Assembly (NCBI GenBank): GCA_028285595.1
Contig: JANQOW010000045.1
Span: forward strand, 18,504-82,503
Direction of reading: 5' to 3'
Origin: Hyphomicrobiales bacterium
Lineage (GTDB): Bacteria > Pseudomonadota > Alphaproteobacteria > Rhizobiales > CAJQND01
DNA length: 64,000 nucleotides
The notes beneath the pieces were generated by a model that saw only the letters and a list, made by a program, of their open reading frames with translations, searched no databases and was not told the origin of the DNA. Positions 8,478 through 18,100 of the stretch are shown piece after piece; position 1 is the first letter of the stretch, and every line of letters starts with the position of its first letter. The position numbers and the translations under genes are program-made.

Positions 8478-10531
8478 ACGTCCTTCAAGAACCTCAAGCC
8501 ATCATAGATGGCCGCATGGATGTTGCGGGAGGCCACCGCATCGCCAATGCGGAAGAGCTGGAACGCTCCGTCCGGGTTCGTGGCAATCTCTTGCGGCCGG
8601 CCATCGATCAAGGCCTGATAGTCCACCTCCCCGCGGTTGCGGCTCTCTTCCTTCAGTTCAAAATAGAGCTCATCCAGCGGCGCCGTGCCATGTTCCGCCA
8701 CCACCTGGTCGACCAGACGTTCTCCCACGGGGGCCCCTGTGTATTTGCTCCACAGGTCCACTTCCAGCTTGTTGCCCTTGCGGCGCACAGCCCTCACATC
8801 GGTGTTGATGGTGATCACGGTGCCCGTTTCCTGAAACGCCTGGGCATAGGGCACGTAGTTCATGCCGCCAATGTCTGGCGCATTGAAGCGTTCAGGCGAA
8901 ATCATCTCCAGCTTTGAGCCGGAGCGGCAAATGAACTCAGCCGCCGTGAAGCCCGGGTGCTGCCCGTTATCGTCATACATCAGAACATCCTCAGCAGGCT
9001 TCACATCACCGCTTAAGATATCCCACGAGGAGACCACCAGATCCTCACCCTCGTCCAGTGACGGGGTCTGCGGCAAGCCGCCCGTGGCGATGATCACCAC
9101 GTCGGGCTCCTCCGCCCGCACATCACCGGCGTCGGCGAAGATGTTGAACCGCATCTCCACTCCGGCCTCTTCGCAGCGCTCAGCGCGCCAGTCCGCAATG
9201 CCGATCAGTTCTTTGCGCCGGTCGAGCCGGGTTGCCAGGCGGATCTGGCCGCCCGGTTCATTCGCCGCTTCGAACACAACAACCTCATGGCCCCGTTCGC
9301 CGGCCACCCTGGCCGCTTCCAGGCCCGCAGGCCCCGCCCCCACAATCACCACCTTTCGGCGCGACCCCTCAGCAGGCTGGATAGTATGCGGCATTGAGCC
9401 CTCGCGCCCGGTCGAAGGATTGTGGATGCACAATGTGCCGTGCCCCTCATAGATCCGGTCCAGGCAGTAAGTGGCGCCCACGCACGGGCGGATCGTGTAT
9501 TCCTTGCCTTCAGCCACCTTGTTGACGATGTGGGGATCGGCGATGTGCGGCCGGGTCATGCCCACCATATCGAGCTTACCTTCCGCCACCGCATGGCGGG
9601 CCGTTGCCACATCAGAGATGCGGGCCGCATGGAAGACCGGGAACTTTGTGGCCTCGCGCACCTCACCGGCGAAATCCAGATGTGGCGCTGAACGCATACC
9701 GCCAATGGGGATCACTTTGGTGAGCGGCGCGTCATGCTCAACCTGCCCGCGGATGATGTTGAGAAAGTCAATCTGCCCGCCATCCACCAGACGCTGGCAG
9801 ATTTCCAGGCCATCAGCCTTGGAAATCCCGCGCACATTGTCCTCATCGGCCACCAGGCGGCAGCCCACGATGAACTCCGGCCCCACCGCCTCGCGAATGG
9901 CGTCCAGCACCCGGTTGGTGAAGCGCAGGCGATTGTCGAAGGTTTCGGTGCTGTACTCGTCTTCGCGCATGTTGGTGAGCGGCGACCAGAAGCCGTCCAT
10001 CAGGTGGCCGTAACACTCCAGCTCAATGCCATCCATGCCGCCCGCCTGCATGCGTTGGGCGGCGGCGGCATAGTCCTTGATGATGCGCTCAATGTCCCAG
10101 TCTTCCATCTCTTTGGGAAACGCGCGGTGGGCGGGCTCACGCACCGGCGAGGCGGCCAGCACGGGCAGCCAGTCGGAATGGTTCCAGTTGGTGCGCCGCC
10201 CCAGATGAGTAATCTGGATCATCACTGCCGCACCATGTTCATGGCACTCGTCGGTGAGCCGCTTCACGTGCGGCACGATCTCATCCTTATAGACCTGGAG
10301 GTTCCCGAAAGCTGCCGGACTGTCCGGCGAGACAATGGCCGAACCTGCGGTCATGGTGAGCGCGATGCCGCCCTTGGCTTTTTCCACGTGATAAAGCCGG
10401 TACTTGTCTGCAGGCATGCCATCATGATGGTAATTGGGCTCATGGGCCGTGGACATCAAACGGTTGCGCAATGTGAGATGTTTGAGCTGATAAGGCTGCA
10501 GCAGAGGGTCGCGCGAGGAGGCATTTGTCAT
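8474..10531 (-). CDS. FMN/Fe-S/FAD oxidoreductase, TMADH/dienoyl-CoA reductase family, N-methylproline demethylase-like
   Basis: 685 residues in three parts: an old-yellow-enzyme TIM barrel (about 1-340), a Cys-rich Fe-S linker, and an FAD/NAD-binding module starting at KVVIVGAGPAGLEAARVAG. The family includes trimethylamine and dimethylamine dehydrogenases, 2,4-dienoyl-CoA reductase and stachydrine/N-methylproline demethylases. The linker here reads Cys350-x5-Cys356-x11-Cys368. Position 353, normally the second cluster Cys, is Ala and one residue is missing, so a standard 4Fe-4S ligand set is not present. From memory this CVGATYC variant is shared with StcD-type N-methylproline demethylases, which suggests a methylated amino acid or betaine as substrate. 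Confidence 0.75.
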   Translation of the reverse strand: MTNASSRDPLLQPYQLKHLTLRNRLMSTAHEPNYHHDGMPADKYRLYHVEKAKGGIALTMTAGSAIVSPDSPAAFGNLQVYKDEIVPHVKRLTDECHEHGAAVMIQITHLGRRTNWNHSDWLPVLAASPVREPAHRAFPKEMEDWDIERIIKDYAAAAQRMQAGGMDGIELECYGHLMDGFWSPLTNMREDEYSTETFDNRLRFTNRVLDAIREAVGPEFIVGCRLVADEDNVRGISKADGLEICQRLVDGGQIDFLNIIRGQVEHDAPLTKVIPIGGMRSAPHLDFAGEVREATKFPVFHAARISDVATARHAVAEGKLDMVGMTRPHIADPHIVNKVAEGKEYTIRPCVGATYCLDRIYEGHGTLCIHNPSTGREGSMPHTIQPAEGSRRKVVIVGAGPAGLEAARVAGERGHEVVVFEAANEPGGQIRLATRLDRRKELIGIADWRAERCEEAGVEMRFNIFADAGDVRAEEPDVVIIATGGLPQTPSLDEGEDLVVSSWDILSGDVKPAEDVLMYDDNGQHPGFTAAEFICRSGSKLEMISPERFNAPDIGGMNYVPYAQAFQETGTVITINTDVRAVRRKGNKLEVDLWSKYTGAPVGERLVDQVVAEHGTAPLDELYFELKEESRNRGEVDYQALIDGRPQEIATNPDGAFQLFRIGDAVASRNIHAAIYDGLRFLKDV

Positions 10532-10720
10532 GAGGTTTCAGATCCGGCTCGTGATTGAGCACGCCAGTCTATCGGCAGCTTGAAGCCTGCGTAAGCCCCC
10601 TTGCGCCGATTAGCGGCACAACAGCCCGCGCCGCGCAAACCACCCGCGTTCGGCGGCGACGATACCAACGCGTGTGCATGAGACGTGAGCGCGGCGTTTG
10701 GACCTTGTTTGGCCTATGAA

Positions 10721-10751
10721 AAACGCCGCCGGGGTGGGCCCGGCGGCGTTT
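10721..10751 (-). terminator. Terminator of the cold-shock gene
   Basis: A perfect 13-base stem (AAACGCCGCCGGG with its complement) and a 5-base loop lie 47 bases past the cold-shock stop codon. On the minus strand the stem ends in a run of T. It stands between the cold-shock gene and the flavoenzyme start. Confidence 0.85.
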
Positions 10752-10798
10752 CAATTTGGTCTGGGCGGAGGGGGCCGCCCGTCAATTCCAACAGGCCA

Positions 10799-11011
10799 TT
10801 AGGCCATTTGGATGTTTGCAGCCTGCTTGCCGCGACCGCGCGGATCGTCTTCAATGTCGAAGGTGACCTTGTCGCCTTCGTCAAGACCGGCAACGCCAGA
10901 CCGCTGCAATGCGGAAACATGAACGAAAACGTCCTTGCCGCCGTCATCGGGTGCGATAAAGCCGTAACCTTTCTCCTGATTGAAGAACTTTACTGTACCG
11001 CTCGTGCTCAT
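10799..11011 (-). CDS. Cold-shock domain protein (CspA family)
   Basis: 70 residues, one cold-shock OB-fold domain. The RNA-binding motifs RNP1 (KGYGFIAP) and RNP2 (VFVHVSAL) are intact. These proteins bind single-stranded RNA and act as RNA chaperones. The start has AAAGGA upstream. The long untranslated leader (up to about 300 bases to the next gene) contains a small CTGCA/TGCAG hairpin at 11061-11074, in keeping with the structured leaders usual for this family. The gene is monocistronic, with its own strong terminator. Confidence 0.95.
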   Translation of the reverse strand: MSTSGTVKFFNQEKGYGFIAPDDGGKDVFVHVSALQRSGVAGLDEGDKVTFDIEDDPRGRGKQAANIQMA

Positions 11012-11338
11012 TCGTGGGATCCTTTCCCGTCGGGGTAACTTGGATTCAACAGGTATCCGCCTGCAAAAATGCAGTCGTATTCCTCTCAGATTTTAGGAGA
11101 ACAAAGAAGCCCGTGGGGGGGTATTTGTTTCATCGTGCCGTCGGTCCGAGGGTGCGTTCAATCCAAAACAGCAACGCACCTTAAGTACCGATATATGGGT
11201 CCCGCCCTAACGGTTCAAGCTTTAAATCCCCATTAAAACGCTACATTTAGCCGTAGGAGCTGTCATAAAACTGTCACAAAACGCATGTCTCGGCCAAATG
11301 GACCGATCGCGCGCAAAAAGTGAGGCTGCTGGTCTCAT
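11012..11338. other. Cold-shock gene leader and spacer, no gene
   Basis: 327 bases between the cold-shock start and the MFS stop. I see no open frame of interest. A short perfect hairpin, CTGCA-aaaa-TGCAG, lies at 11061-11074, about 50 bases before the cold-shock ATG. The far end just after the MFS stop has a weak TGAG/CTCA stem followed by TTTTT on the minus strand, which may be a weak terminator. Confidence 0.5.
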
Positions 11339-12562
11339 TTATTCTGCAGGTTGCAGCTTGGGACCTCGCCCGCTGAGGGAAACCTCGTTGCCCTGATCAG
11401 GATTGTGCGGCACCAGAAACGACAAGACCAAAGACACAAAGGCCATTCCGGCCCCGATGAGGAACACGGCCGAGTGGGATTGGATCCAGATATAGCCCAG
11501 CATCACGGGCAGACCGACGGCCGCCACATGGTTGATTGAGAAGGCCACTCCGGCCGTAGGGGCAATGTCGGCCGGGTCGGCGATCTTCTGGAAATAGGTC
11601 TTGATCGCAATAGCCAGCGCAAAGAACGCATGATCGAGCAGGTAGAGCCCGGCGGCGATCCATGGGTTCTCCACGAACGCATAGGCCACGAACACCCCGA
11701 TCAGGCCGATATACTCAAAAATCAATGCACGCCGCTCCCCCCACTTGGCGATCAATCCACCGATCATCGGCGCGAAGAGCATATTGAACACCGCATTGGC
11801 GATGTAGAGCATGGAAACCTGCGCAATGGTGAAACCAAATTTCTCCACCATCATGAAGGCAGCGAAAACGATGAAGATCTGGCGCCTGGCCCCGGCCATA
11901 AACGTCAGCGCATAGTAGAGCCAATATCGCTTCCTGAGCACCAGCTCCTTGCGCTGTGGCACCACTTCCTTAAAGCGCGGGAAGGTGAGCCATAAAAGCC
12001 CGGCAATCGCGATCGTCAGGCCGCCGCCGATCAGATAGATCGGGATGTAATCCAATCCCAGATAAGTGTTACACAGCCAGACGATGCCGTATGCCGAGAT
12101 GGTGGCAAAGGCACCGGCTTGCATAATTTGCCCCAGTTGGCGCGGCGCGGTGGCTTTCGGCAACCACTGCAGCGCCAAGGATTGGTTCATGGTCTCGTAA
12201 TAGTGGAACCCCACACTCATCAGAAATGTCGTGCAGTAGAGCCCGATTTCAGCAGGAAAGTAGCCTGTGAGCGCGGTGCCCAGCCCCAGCAAGGCCAGCG
12301 AGACAAGCGCGAACGTTTGTTCGCGCAGCCAGATGATCACGAAGATAGCCGTAAAGGACAAGAACCCCGGAATCTCGCGGATCGACTGCAGCCAGCCCAT
12401 CTCTTCGCCGCTGAAGCTGGCCCGCTCAATCGCAAAGTTGTTGAGCAGGTTGCTCCAAACGGCGAATGAGAAATACATGGCCACCGACATGGCCACGAGC
12501 ATGACCACGGGCCGGCGCAGACCGGTCACCTCGCTGGGCAGCACTTCTTTTCGCGAAAACAT
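11339..12562 (-). CDS. Major facilitator superfamily transporter
   Basis: 407 residues with about 11-12 hydrophobic segments, arranged as two halves around a central basic loop (FPRFKEVVPQRKELVLRKRY). No signature narrows the substrate. The open frame extends to a TTG at 12598, but the ATG at 12562 is the more natural start. It is followed directly upstream by the small DUF4242 gene on the same strand, with about 60 bases between, so they may form one transcript. Confidence 0.85.
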   Translation of the reverse strand: MFSRKEVLPSEVTGLRRPVVMLVAMSVAMYFSFAVWSNLLNNFAIERASFSGEEMGWLQSIREIPGFLSFTAIFVIIWLREQTFALVSLALLGLGTALTGYFPAEIGLYCTTFLMSVGFHYYETMNQSLALQWLPKATAPRQLGQIMQAGAFATISAYGIVWLCNTYLGLDYIPIYLIGGGLTIAIAGLLWLTFPRFKEVVPQRKELVLRKRYWLYYALTFMAGARRQIFIVFAAFMMVEKFGFTIAQVSMLYIANAVFNMLFAPMIGGLIAKWGERRALIFEYIGLIGVFVAYAFVENPWIAAGLYLLDHAFFALAIAIKTYFQKIADPADIAPTAGVAFSINHVAAVGLPVMLGYIWIQSHSAVFLIGAGMAFVSLVLSFLVPHNPDQGNEVSLSGRGPKLQPAE

Positions 12563-12624
12563 CTCGCGGGCTCTACAGGAGACGCCGCCGCGGGTCAAAG
12601 CGTTTTTGGGGTCAGGTTGAACGC

Positions 12625-12903
12625 CTAAGCGGCCGTTGTCGGGTCGATCATCTTGGTGACCTCAGTCACCTTTGTGGCCGGAAAACCGCTGATTTCAGCA
12701 TGCTTGTGGATGATGTCCTCATCTTTCGCCAGATAGACGCAGAAGGTCTTGTCACCGGCCACATAGCTCTCAACCCATTGGATGTCGGAGCCAAGTTGCT
12801 CAAGCACCTCGTTCGACTTTGCAGCAGCTCCGCGCAGTTGCTCGCGCTCGAACGTGCCAACCTCGGGAATATCGCGCTCAATAATGAACTTCTTCAACGC
12901 CAT
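12625..12903 (-). CDS. DUF4242 small protein
   Basis: 92 residues with the family pattern KKFIIERDIPEVG, IQWVESYVAGDKTFCVYLA and HAEISGFPATKVTEV. Family members are small ferredoxin-like-fold proteins; one Streptomyces homologue was crystallised as a nickel-binding protein, but the physiological role is unknown. An excellent GAGGAG ribosome site precedes the ATG. It lies between dgcA upstream and the MFS gene downstream, all on the same strand. Confidence 0.85.
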   Translation of the reverse strand: MALKKFIIERDIPEVGTFEREQLRGAAAKSNEVLEQLGSDIQWVESYVAGDKTFCVYLAKDEDIIHKHAEISGFPATKVTEVTKMIDPTTAA

Positions 12904-12981
12904 CGCTTGCTCTCCTCGTGTTTTTGTTGCGTTTCCACTCAGGAGAGTTTCCCGCCTCCCCGCTCCGGATGCAAGCTTTGT

Positions 12982-13971
12982 CTACCCCCAGAGCTCTGGA
13001 GGAGCCGGGTGCATCAGCGAACCATCGAAGCGGATGGCCGGATCACGGTCTTCAGCCAGGAGCAGCGGGCCGTCCAGATCCACGAAACTGCTGAGGCCGG
13101 CCACAAGCATGGCGGGCGCCATGGCAAGCGACGTGGCCACCATGCAGCCGGTAAAAAGATCCAGCCCTTCCGCGCGGGCCGCCTCTGCAAAGTGCAGCGC
13201 ATTGGTGAGACCGCCGGTCTTGTCCAGCTTGATGTTCACCACGTCGTACTTGCCCACCACCTTGTGGAGGCCGGCGGCGTCATGGGCCGATTCATCGGCG
13301 CAGACGGGGATCGGCCGGTCAATCTCTGCCAACAGGCCGTCATTGTCGGCGGGCAGCGGCTGCTCCACCAGCGCCACATCGATTTCCGCGCACACCTCCA
13401 GAAGTCCCGGCAGGGCCTGCGGCGACCAGCCCTCATTGGCATCAATGATTAGCCGCATATCCGGAACCGAGGCCCGGATGGCTCTCAGGCGCTCCGCATC
13501 ACGCCCGTCGCTTGCCCCCATTTTCAGCTTCAGCAAGGGTCGCTCGGCATTCTTGGCGGCGGCCTCTGCCATAACCTCCGGGGTGTCAATGCCAAGGGTG
13601 TAGGCGGTCTCCAGAGGTCCGGGCTGGGCCAGCCCGGCCAACTGCCAGGCGGGTGTTCCCGTTCGCTTGGCCTCAAGATCCCAGAGCGCACAGTCCAGCG
13701 CATTCCGGCCCGCATAGGGCCCGATCACATCCGGCACCTGATCGCGGGTCAGGCCAGCTTCAATTGTGCTGCGCGCCGCCTCCAGCGCTTGCATCACCGC
13801 CGGCACGCTCTCCCCATAGCGCGCATAGGGCACACACTCGCCGCGCCCAACGGCCCCACCCTCGTCTTCCAGGGTCACCGTCAGAACCTCCGCGGTCGTC
13901 TTGGCACCGCGCGAGATGGCAAAGCTGCCGGCCAGCGGCCAGGTCTCGTGGGCAATGGTGAGCTTCACCAT
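12982..13971 (-). CDS. dgcA: N-acetyl-D-glutamate racemase DgcA (enolase superfamily)
   Basis: 329 residues of the dipeptide-epimerase branch of the enolase superfamily. The barrel residues are visible in order: the KxK base in LLKLKMG, metal ligands in DANEGW, VEQPLP and CADES, and the second base in INIKLDKTGG (VVNIKLDKTGG here). Alone it could be an L-Ala-D/L-Glu epimerase. The neighbour six bases upstream is a DUF1611/DgcN protein, and the DgcN-DgcA pair is described as a D-glutamate catabolic route: N-acetylation of D-Glu followed by racemisation to N-acetyl-L-Glu. That context decides the name. Confidence 0.82.
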   Translation of the reverse strand: MVKLTIAHETWPLAGSFAISRGAKTTAEVLTVTLEDEGGAVGRGECVPYARYGESVPAVMQALEAARSTIEAGLTRDQVPDVIGPYAGRNALDCALWDLEAKRTGTPAWQLAGLAQPGPLETAYTLGIDTPEVMAEAAAKNAERPLLKLKMGASDGRDAERLRAIRASVPDMRLIIDANEGWSPQALPGLLEVCAEIDVALVEQPLPADNDGLLAEIDRPIPVCADESAHDAAGLHKVVGKYDVVNIKLDKTGGLTNALHFAEAARAEGLDLFTGCMVATSLAMAPAMLVAGLSSFVDLDGPLLLAEDRDPAIRFDGSLMHPAPPELWG

Positions 13972-13977
13972 GGCCCG

Positions 13978-14988
13978 TCAGCCGCCATAATGCGCCTGCA
14001 GCGCGTCTACGATCGGCCCCGGACCGGTTCTGATGGGATCCACGGTGGGCAGTCCGTACTCTTCTTCCAGCTTGTTCAGGTAAGCCGTGGCCTCCTCATC
14101 GCCAAGCGCCTGGGTGTTGATGCAGAGCCCCACACAGCGGATATCCGGATTGGTCAAGCGCCCTTGCAGGGTCACCAGATCGATCACCTGCTGAATGGAG
14201 GGCAAGGGCGTTGATACGCCGCGCATGGTGGTGCGGGTGGGTTCATGACAGACCACAAACGCATCAGGCTGGGAGCCGTGCAGCAATCCGAGGGTGACGC
14301 CGGCGAACGAGGGGTGGAACAAGGACCCCTGCCCCTCTACCACCTGCCAGGCATCAGGGTCATTGTCCGGCGTCAGCCACTCAGCGGCGCCGGAGATGAA
14401 GTCCGCCACCACGGCATCAATGGAGACCCCGCGGTTGGAAATGAAGATCCCCGTCTGCCCGGTGGCGCAGAACTCGCTCTTCATCCCGCGCGCCCGCATT
14501 TCCTGGTCCAGCGCAAGCGCGGTGTACTTCTTGCCCACCGAGCAATCGGTGCCCACTGCAAGCAGGCGCAAGCCAGGGCGCTTGGTGCCCTTGCCGGTTG
14601 CGAATGTCTTTTCAGAGAACCGCACATCATGCAGCTTGCGCCCATTGCGTTCGGCCGCTTCTGCAATCTCCGGCGTTGCCGAAAGGCGCTTGTGCAGGCC
14701 CGTGGCCACATCCATCCCGGCATCCAACGCAGCCACAATCTGGCTGATCCAATGGTCCGGCAACACGCCGCCGGCATTCACCACGCCGACGATCATTGTC
14801 TTGGCGCCCTTTGCGGCGGCCTCCTCAATGGTCACGTCGTCAATACCGCAATCGGCGTTGCACCCCTCAAGCCGCAATTGCCCGACGCACCAGTCAGGCC
14901 GCCAGTCGACAATGCCACCAGCGGTCTTGGCCGCCAATTGATCGTGCACATCCCCCAGAAACAGAAGATAAGGCTTGGCAATTTCCAT
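13978..14988 (-). CDS. dgcN: D-glutamate N-acetyltransferase DgcN (DUF1611 family)
   Basis: 336 residues. The DUF1611 pattern is clear: AKPYLLFLGDVHDQLAAKTA at the start, then a P-loop-like core RLLAVGTDCSVGKKYTALAL and GQTGIFIS, and LTPDNDPDAWQVVEGQGSLFHPSFAGV cut here into its pieces VVEGQGSLFHPSFAGVTLG. In the dgcN-dgcA pathway it acetylates D-glutamate with acetyl-CoA, and dgcA acts next. The ATG at 14988 fits the family start and has GAGGTG upstream; the frame extends to 15027 without support. First gene of a probable dgcN-dgcA(-DUF4242) operon. Confidence 0.82.
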   Translation of the reverse strand: MEIAKPYLLFLGDVHDQLAAKTAGGIVDWRPDWCVGQLRLEGCNADCGIDDVTIEEAAAKGAKTMIVGVVNAGGVLPDHWISQIVAALDAGMDVATGLHKRLSATPEIAEAAERNGRKLHDVRFSEKTFATGKGTKRPGLRLLAVGTDCSVGKKYTALALDQEMRARGMKSEFCATGQTGIFISNRGVSIDAVVADFISGAAEWLTPDNDPDAWQVVEGQGSLFHPSFAGVTLGLLHGSQPDAFVVCHEPTRTTMRGVSTPLPSIQQVIDLVTLQGRLTNPDIRCVGLCINTQALGDEEATAYLNKLEEEYGLPTVDPIRTGPGPIVDALQAHYGG

Positions 14989-15086
14989 CTCACACCTCGC
15001 AACCGCAGCCCCTGCCGCGCCAAACAAACCGGCCGTTCTAATCCACTATTTTGGCCCAAGAGACAATGGGCCAACAACACGAAAAG

Positions 15087-15122
15087 AAAAGGGGCAGCAT
15101 GCCGATGCACGCCGCCCCTTTT
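15087..15122 (-). terminator. Terminator of the GPR-like gene
   Basis: On the minus strand AAAAGGGGC pairs with GCCCCTTTT, followed by CTTTTC. It lies 25 bases after the stop codon of the giant repeat gene and before dgcN, so it separates the two units. Confidence 0.8.
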
Positions 15123-15146
15123 GGAGCTTTGAGTTTTTAGGGCCGC

Positions 15147-18100
15147 TTAGCTGGCGTTATCAGCCGGGCGGATACCGGGACCGGACAGATCCACCCGGTC
15201 GCCATGGCGGCGAACCACGTCGGCCAGCGCACTGAGCGCGGTGATCTGATCGGCCACCACTTTACGCATGGCATCTGCATTGGCACGGGCTTCATCGGGC
15301 ATATCGATGATCGACTGGCGCATCTGACCGCGCAGATCGTCGATCTCCGCCATCACCTGCTTGGCCGCAGCATGCATGTCCTGAGCCGTGGCCGAGAAGT
15401 CCGTAGACGTTGAGGCCATGATGTTGGTCATCGCCGACATTGCCTTCTCGTACTGGTTGGACAGGTTCTGAGCGGCCAGGGCGATCTGCTCGTCGCTGGT
15501 TTTCTCCATCCGCTTCAACTCCTTGCCGAGGCCGGCAATGGTCTGCTCCAGCATGCGCGAGGTATGCTCCAGCTGGCCTGTGACCTGGCTGGTGGTGCCA
15601 TCCAGACGGCCCACGATGGAATTGCTGACCTTGTCCAGTTGATCGGCAACATTGACGCTGGCGCTTTCCAGGCGGCCCGTCAGGTTGTTGCTGACGCTTT
15701 CCAGCTGACCTGTCAGCTTGCCGGATGTGGTCTCAAGCCGCTTGGTGAGGTTGAGCGTCACATCGTCCAACTGACCGGACATGTTGTCCGCGGAAGACGC
15801 CAGGTGGCTGAGGAAGCCGGTGCTGACCGTGTCCAGCTTGGTGGCCAGATCGCCGGTTGTCGCAGCAAGCTGACCAGAGGCCTGCGCGCTGACGGTTTCC
15901 AGCTGGCTCGCCAGAGTTTGGGTCGTGGCTGCGAGTTTCTCGGCCGTCTCGGTGCTCACGGTCTCCAGCTTGGTCGCCAGGCCACCGGTCATGTCGGCGA
16001 ACCGGTCCACGGTTTCCACACCGATATTGCCCAGCATTCCGGTCACATTGCCGATGGACATATCGAGCTGTGATCTCAGGCCGCTGCCAAACTGCTCCAA
16101 CTGCTCGCCAAGGCCACTGGTGACCCCTTCGAGTTGGCCGGAGACCGTGGAGTTGACCTCGTCCAGATGCGTGATGATCTGACCTGCGGTGGCTTCCAGT
16201 TTCCCGCCAACAGAGGTGTTGACCTCTTCAAGCTGGGTAACGACTTGGCCAGCCGTGTTCTCCAGACGCCCGGACAGCTCGCCGCTGACCTGAGACAGTC
16301 TCTCATCGAGTGCGCCTGCAGTTTCAGAGAGCTGGCTGGCGAAGTAGCTGTTGGCCTTCTCAAGGTGCGAGGCGAACTTGGCACCGGAGGTTTCCAGGGC
16401 CTCGGCAGATTCGTTGCTGGCCTTGGCAAGCATCGCATCAGCTTCGCTAAGCCGCGTGGCCAGCGACCCGGTGCGTTCTTCCAGGTTGACAATGATGTTG
16501 CTGCCGGCAGCCGCCAGTTGGCTCGCCAGCTTGTCGCCGGCACCTGCCAATTCGTCGGTGACCTTCTCGGCAATTTCGCCAAGACCGTCCGTGGCTTTCT
16601 CCAGAGAACCAGACAGCTCCACCGTCTTGTTCTCCAGGCCCGCCACGATCGACTTGGTGGCATCGCCCAGTTGATCGGCCAGTTGCACGCCTGCAGTGGA
16701 AAGCTTGGCCACCACACCGTCTGCTGCCTCGTCAAGATTGATGTTGGCAGAGTTCATGGCTTCGGCAAAGGCTTCCGTCTTGCCTTCCAAGCCGGTCAGC
16801 ATGCTGGCGCTCGCTTCGCCGATCTGAGCGGTGTACTTGTCGCCCGCCTCGTTAAGCTGGCCGGAGACCTTGGTTGCAATCTCATCAAGCTCGCCGGAGG
16901 CTTTGCTCATGGACTGCTCAAACTCGCCCTGCTTGTTCTCAAGGCCCAGAACCACCAGGGAACCGGTTTCCGTAAGCCGCTCAGACAGCTTGTCACCAAC
17001 TTCGGAGAGACCGGTGATGACCTTCGTTGCCACCTGGTCAAACTCTTCTGAACGGCCTTCCAAGCCCACCAGCATGTTGGCGCTGGCTTGGCCAAGCTGT
17101 TCTGTGAGGTTGGTGCCCGCAGTGGAGAGCTCGCTTGCCACTTTGTGTGCGATTTGATCCAGCTCGCCCGTCTTGCCTTCCAGTCCGGACAGGATGGTTG
17201 TGCTGGTTTCGCCCAAACGGTTGGTCAAGCGCTCACCGGCTTCTGACAGCTCGGTGGCCACTTTCTTAGCAATCTCATCCAGCTCGCCGGTTTTTCCGTC
17301 AAGGCCGGTGAGAATGTTGGCACTGGATTCACCCAGTTGATCAGTCAGGCGTCCGCCTGCTTCGGTCAGCTCGGTGGAGACACGCTGTGCAATGAGATCC
17401 AGCTCGCTGGCTGCCTTCGTGATGGAATTGGCCACTTCGCTGGTGCGTCCTTCCAGACCACCCACGACGTCCACGCTGGCTTGACCAAGCTGCGCAGCAA
17501 CCTGCTCGCCGGCTTTTGCCAGTTCGCCGGAGACCCGCTCCACCAGTTCATCCAAGCGCCCCGCGGCCTGAGAGATGTTCTCAGCAACACCGCCGGTCTT
17601 GCCGTCCAAGCCAGCCAGGATCTTGGCGCTGGTTTCACCCAGTTGATCGGTGAGCTTCTCGCCGGCCCCGGACAGTTCCAGGGTCACGCGATTTGCGATT
17701 TCATCCAGCTCGCTGGTGGCTTTTCCGATGTTGCCGGCCACTTCACCAGACTTGCTGTCCAGGTTCACCAGAATATTGGCACTCGCCTCGCCCAACTGGT
17801 CGGTGAGTTTGTTGCCTGCGGTCACCATCTCGGTTGTCACCCGCTCGGCAACAAGGCCCAGCTCGGAAGAGGTTTGCGTCAGCGCGCCGGAGAGCTCGCC
17901 CACTTTGCCTTCCAGATTGACGACAATGTTGCCGCCGGTCTCGCCGATCTTGTCGGTGAACTCAGAACCGGCCGTGGCCAGTTCAGAGGCAATCCGGCCT
18001 GCGATCAGGTCAAAGTCGCCGGTGGCTTTGCTCAAGACGCTGGAGAGCTTGCCGGCAGAGGCATCGAAGCGCGTGATCAGCGCTGCGCTGGTGTCCTCAA

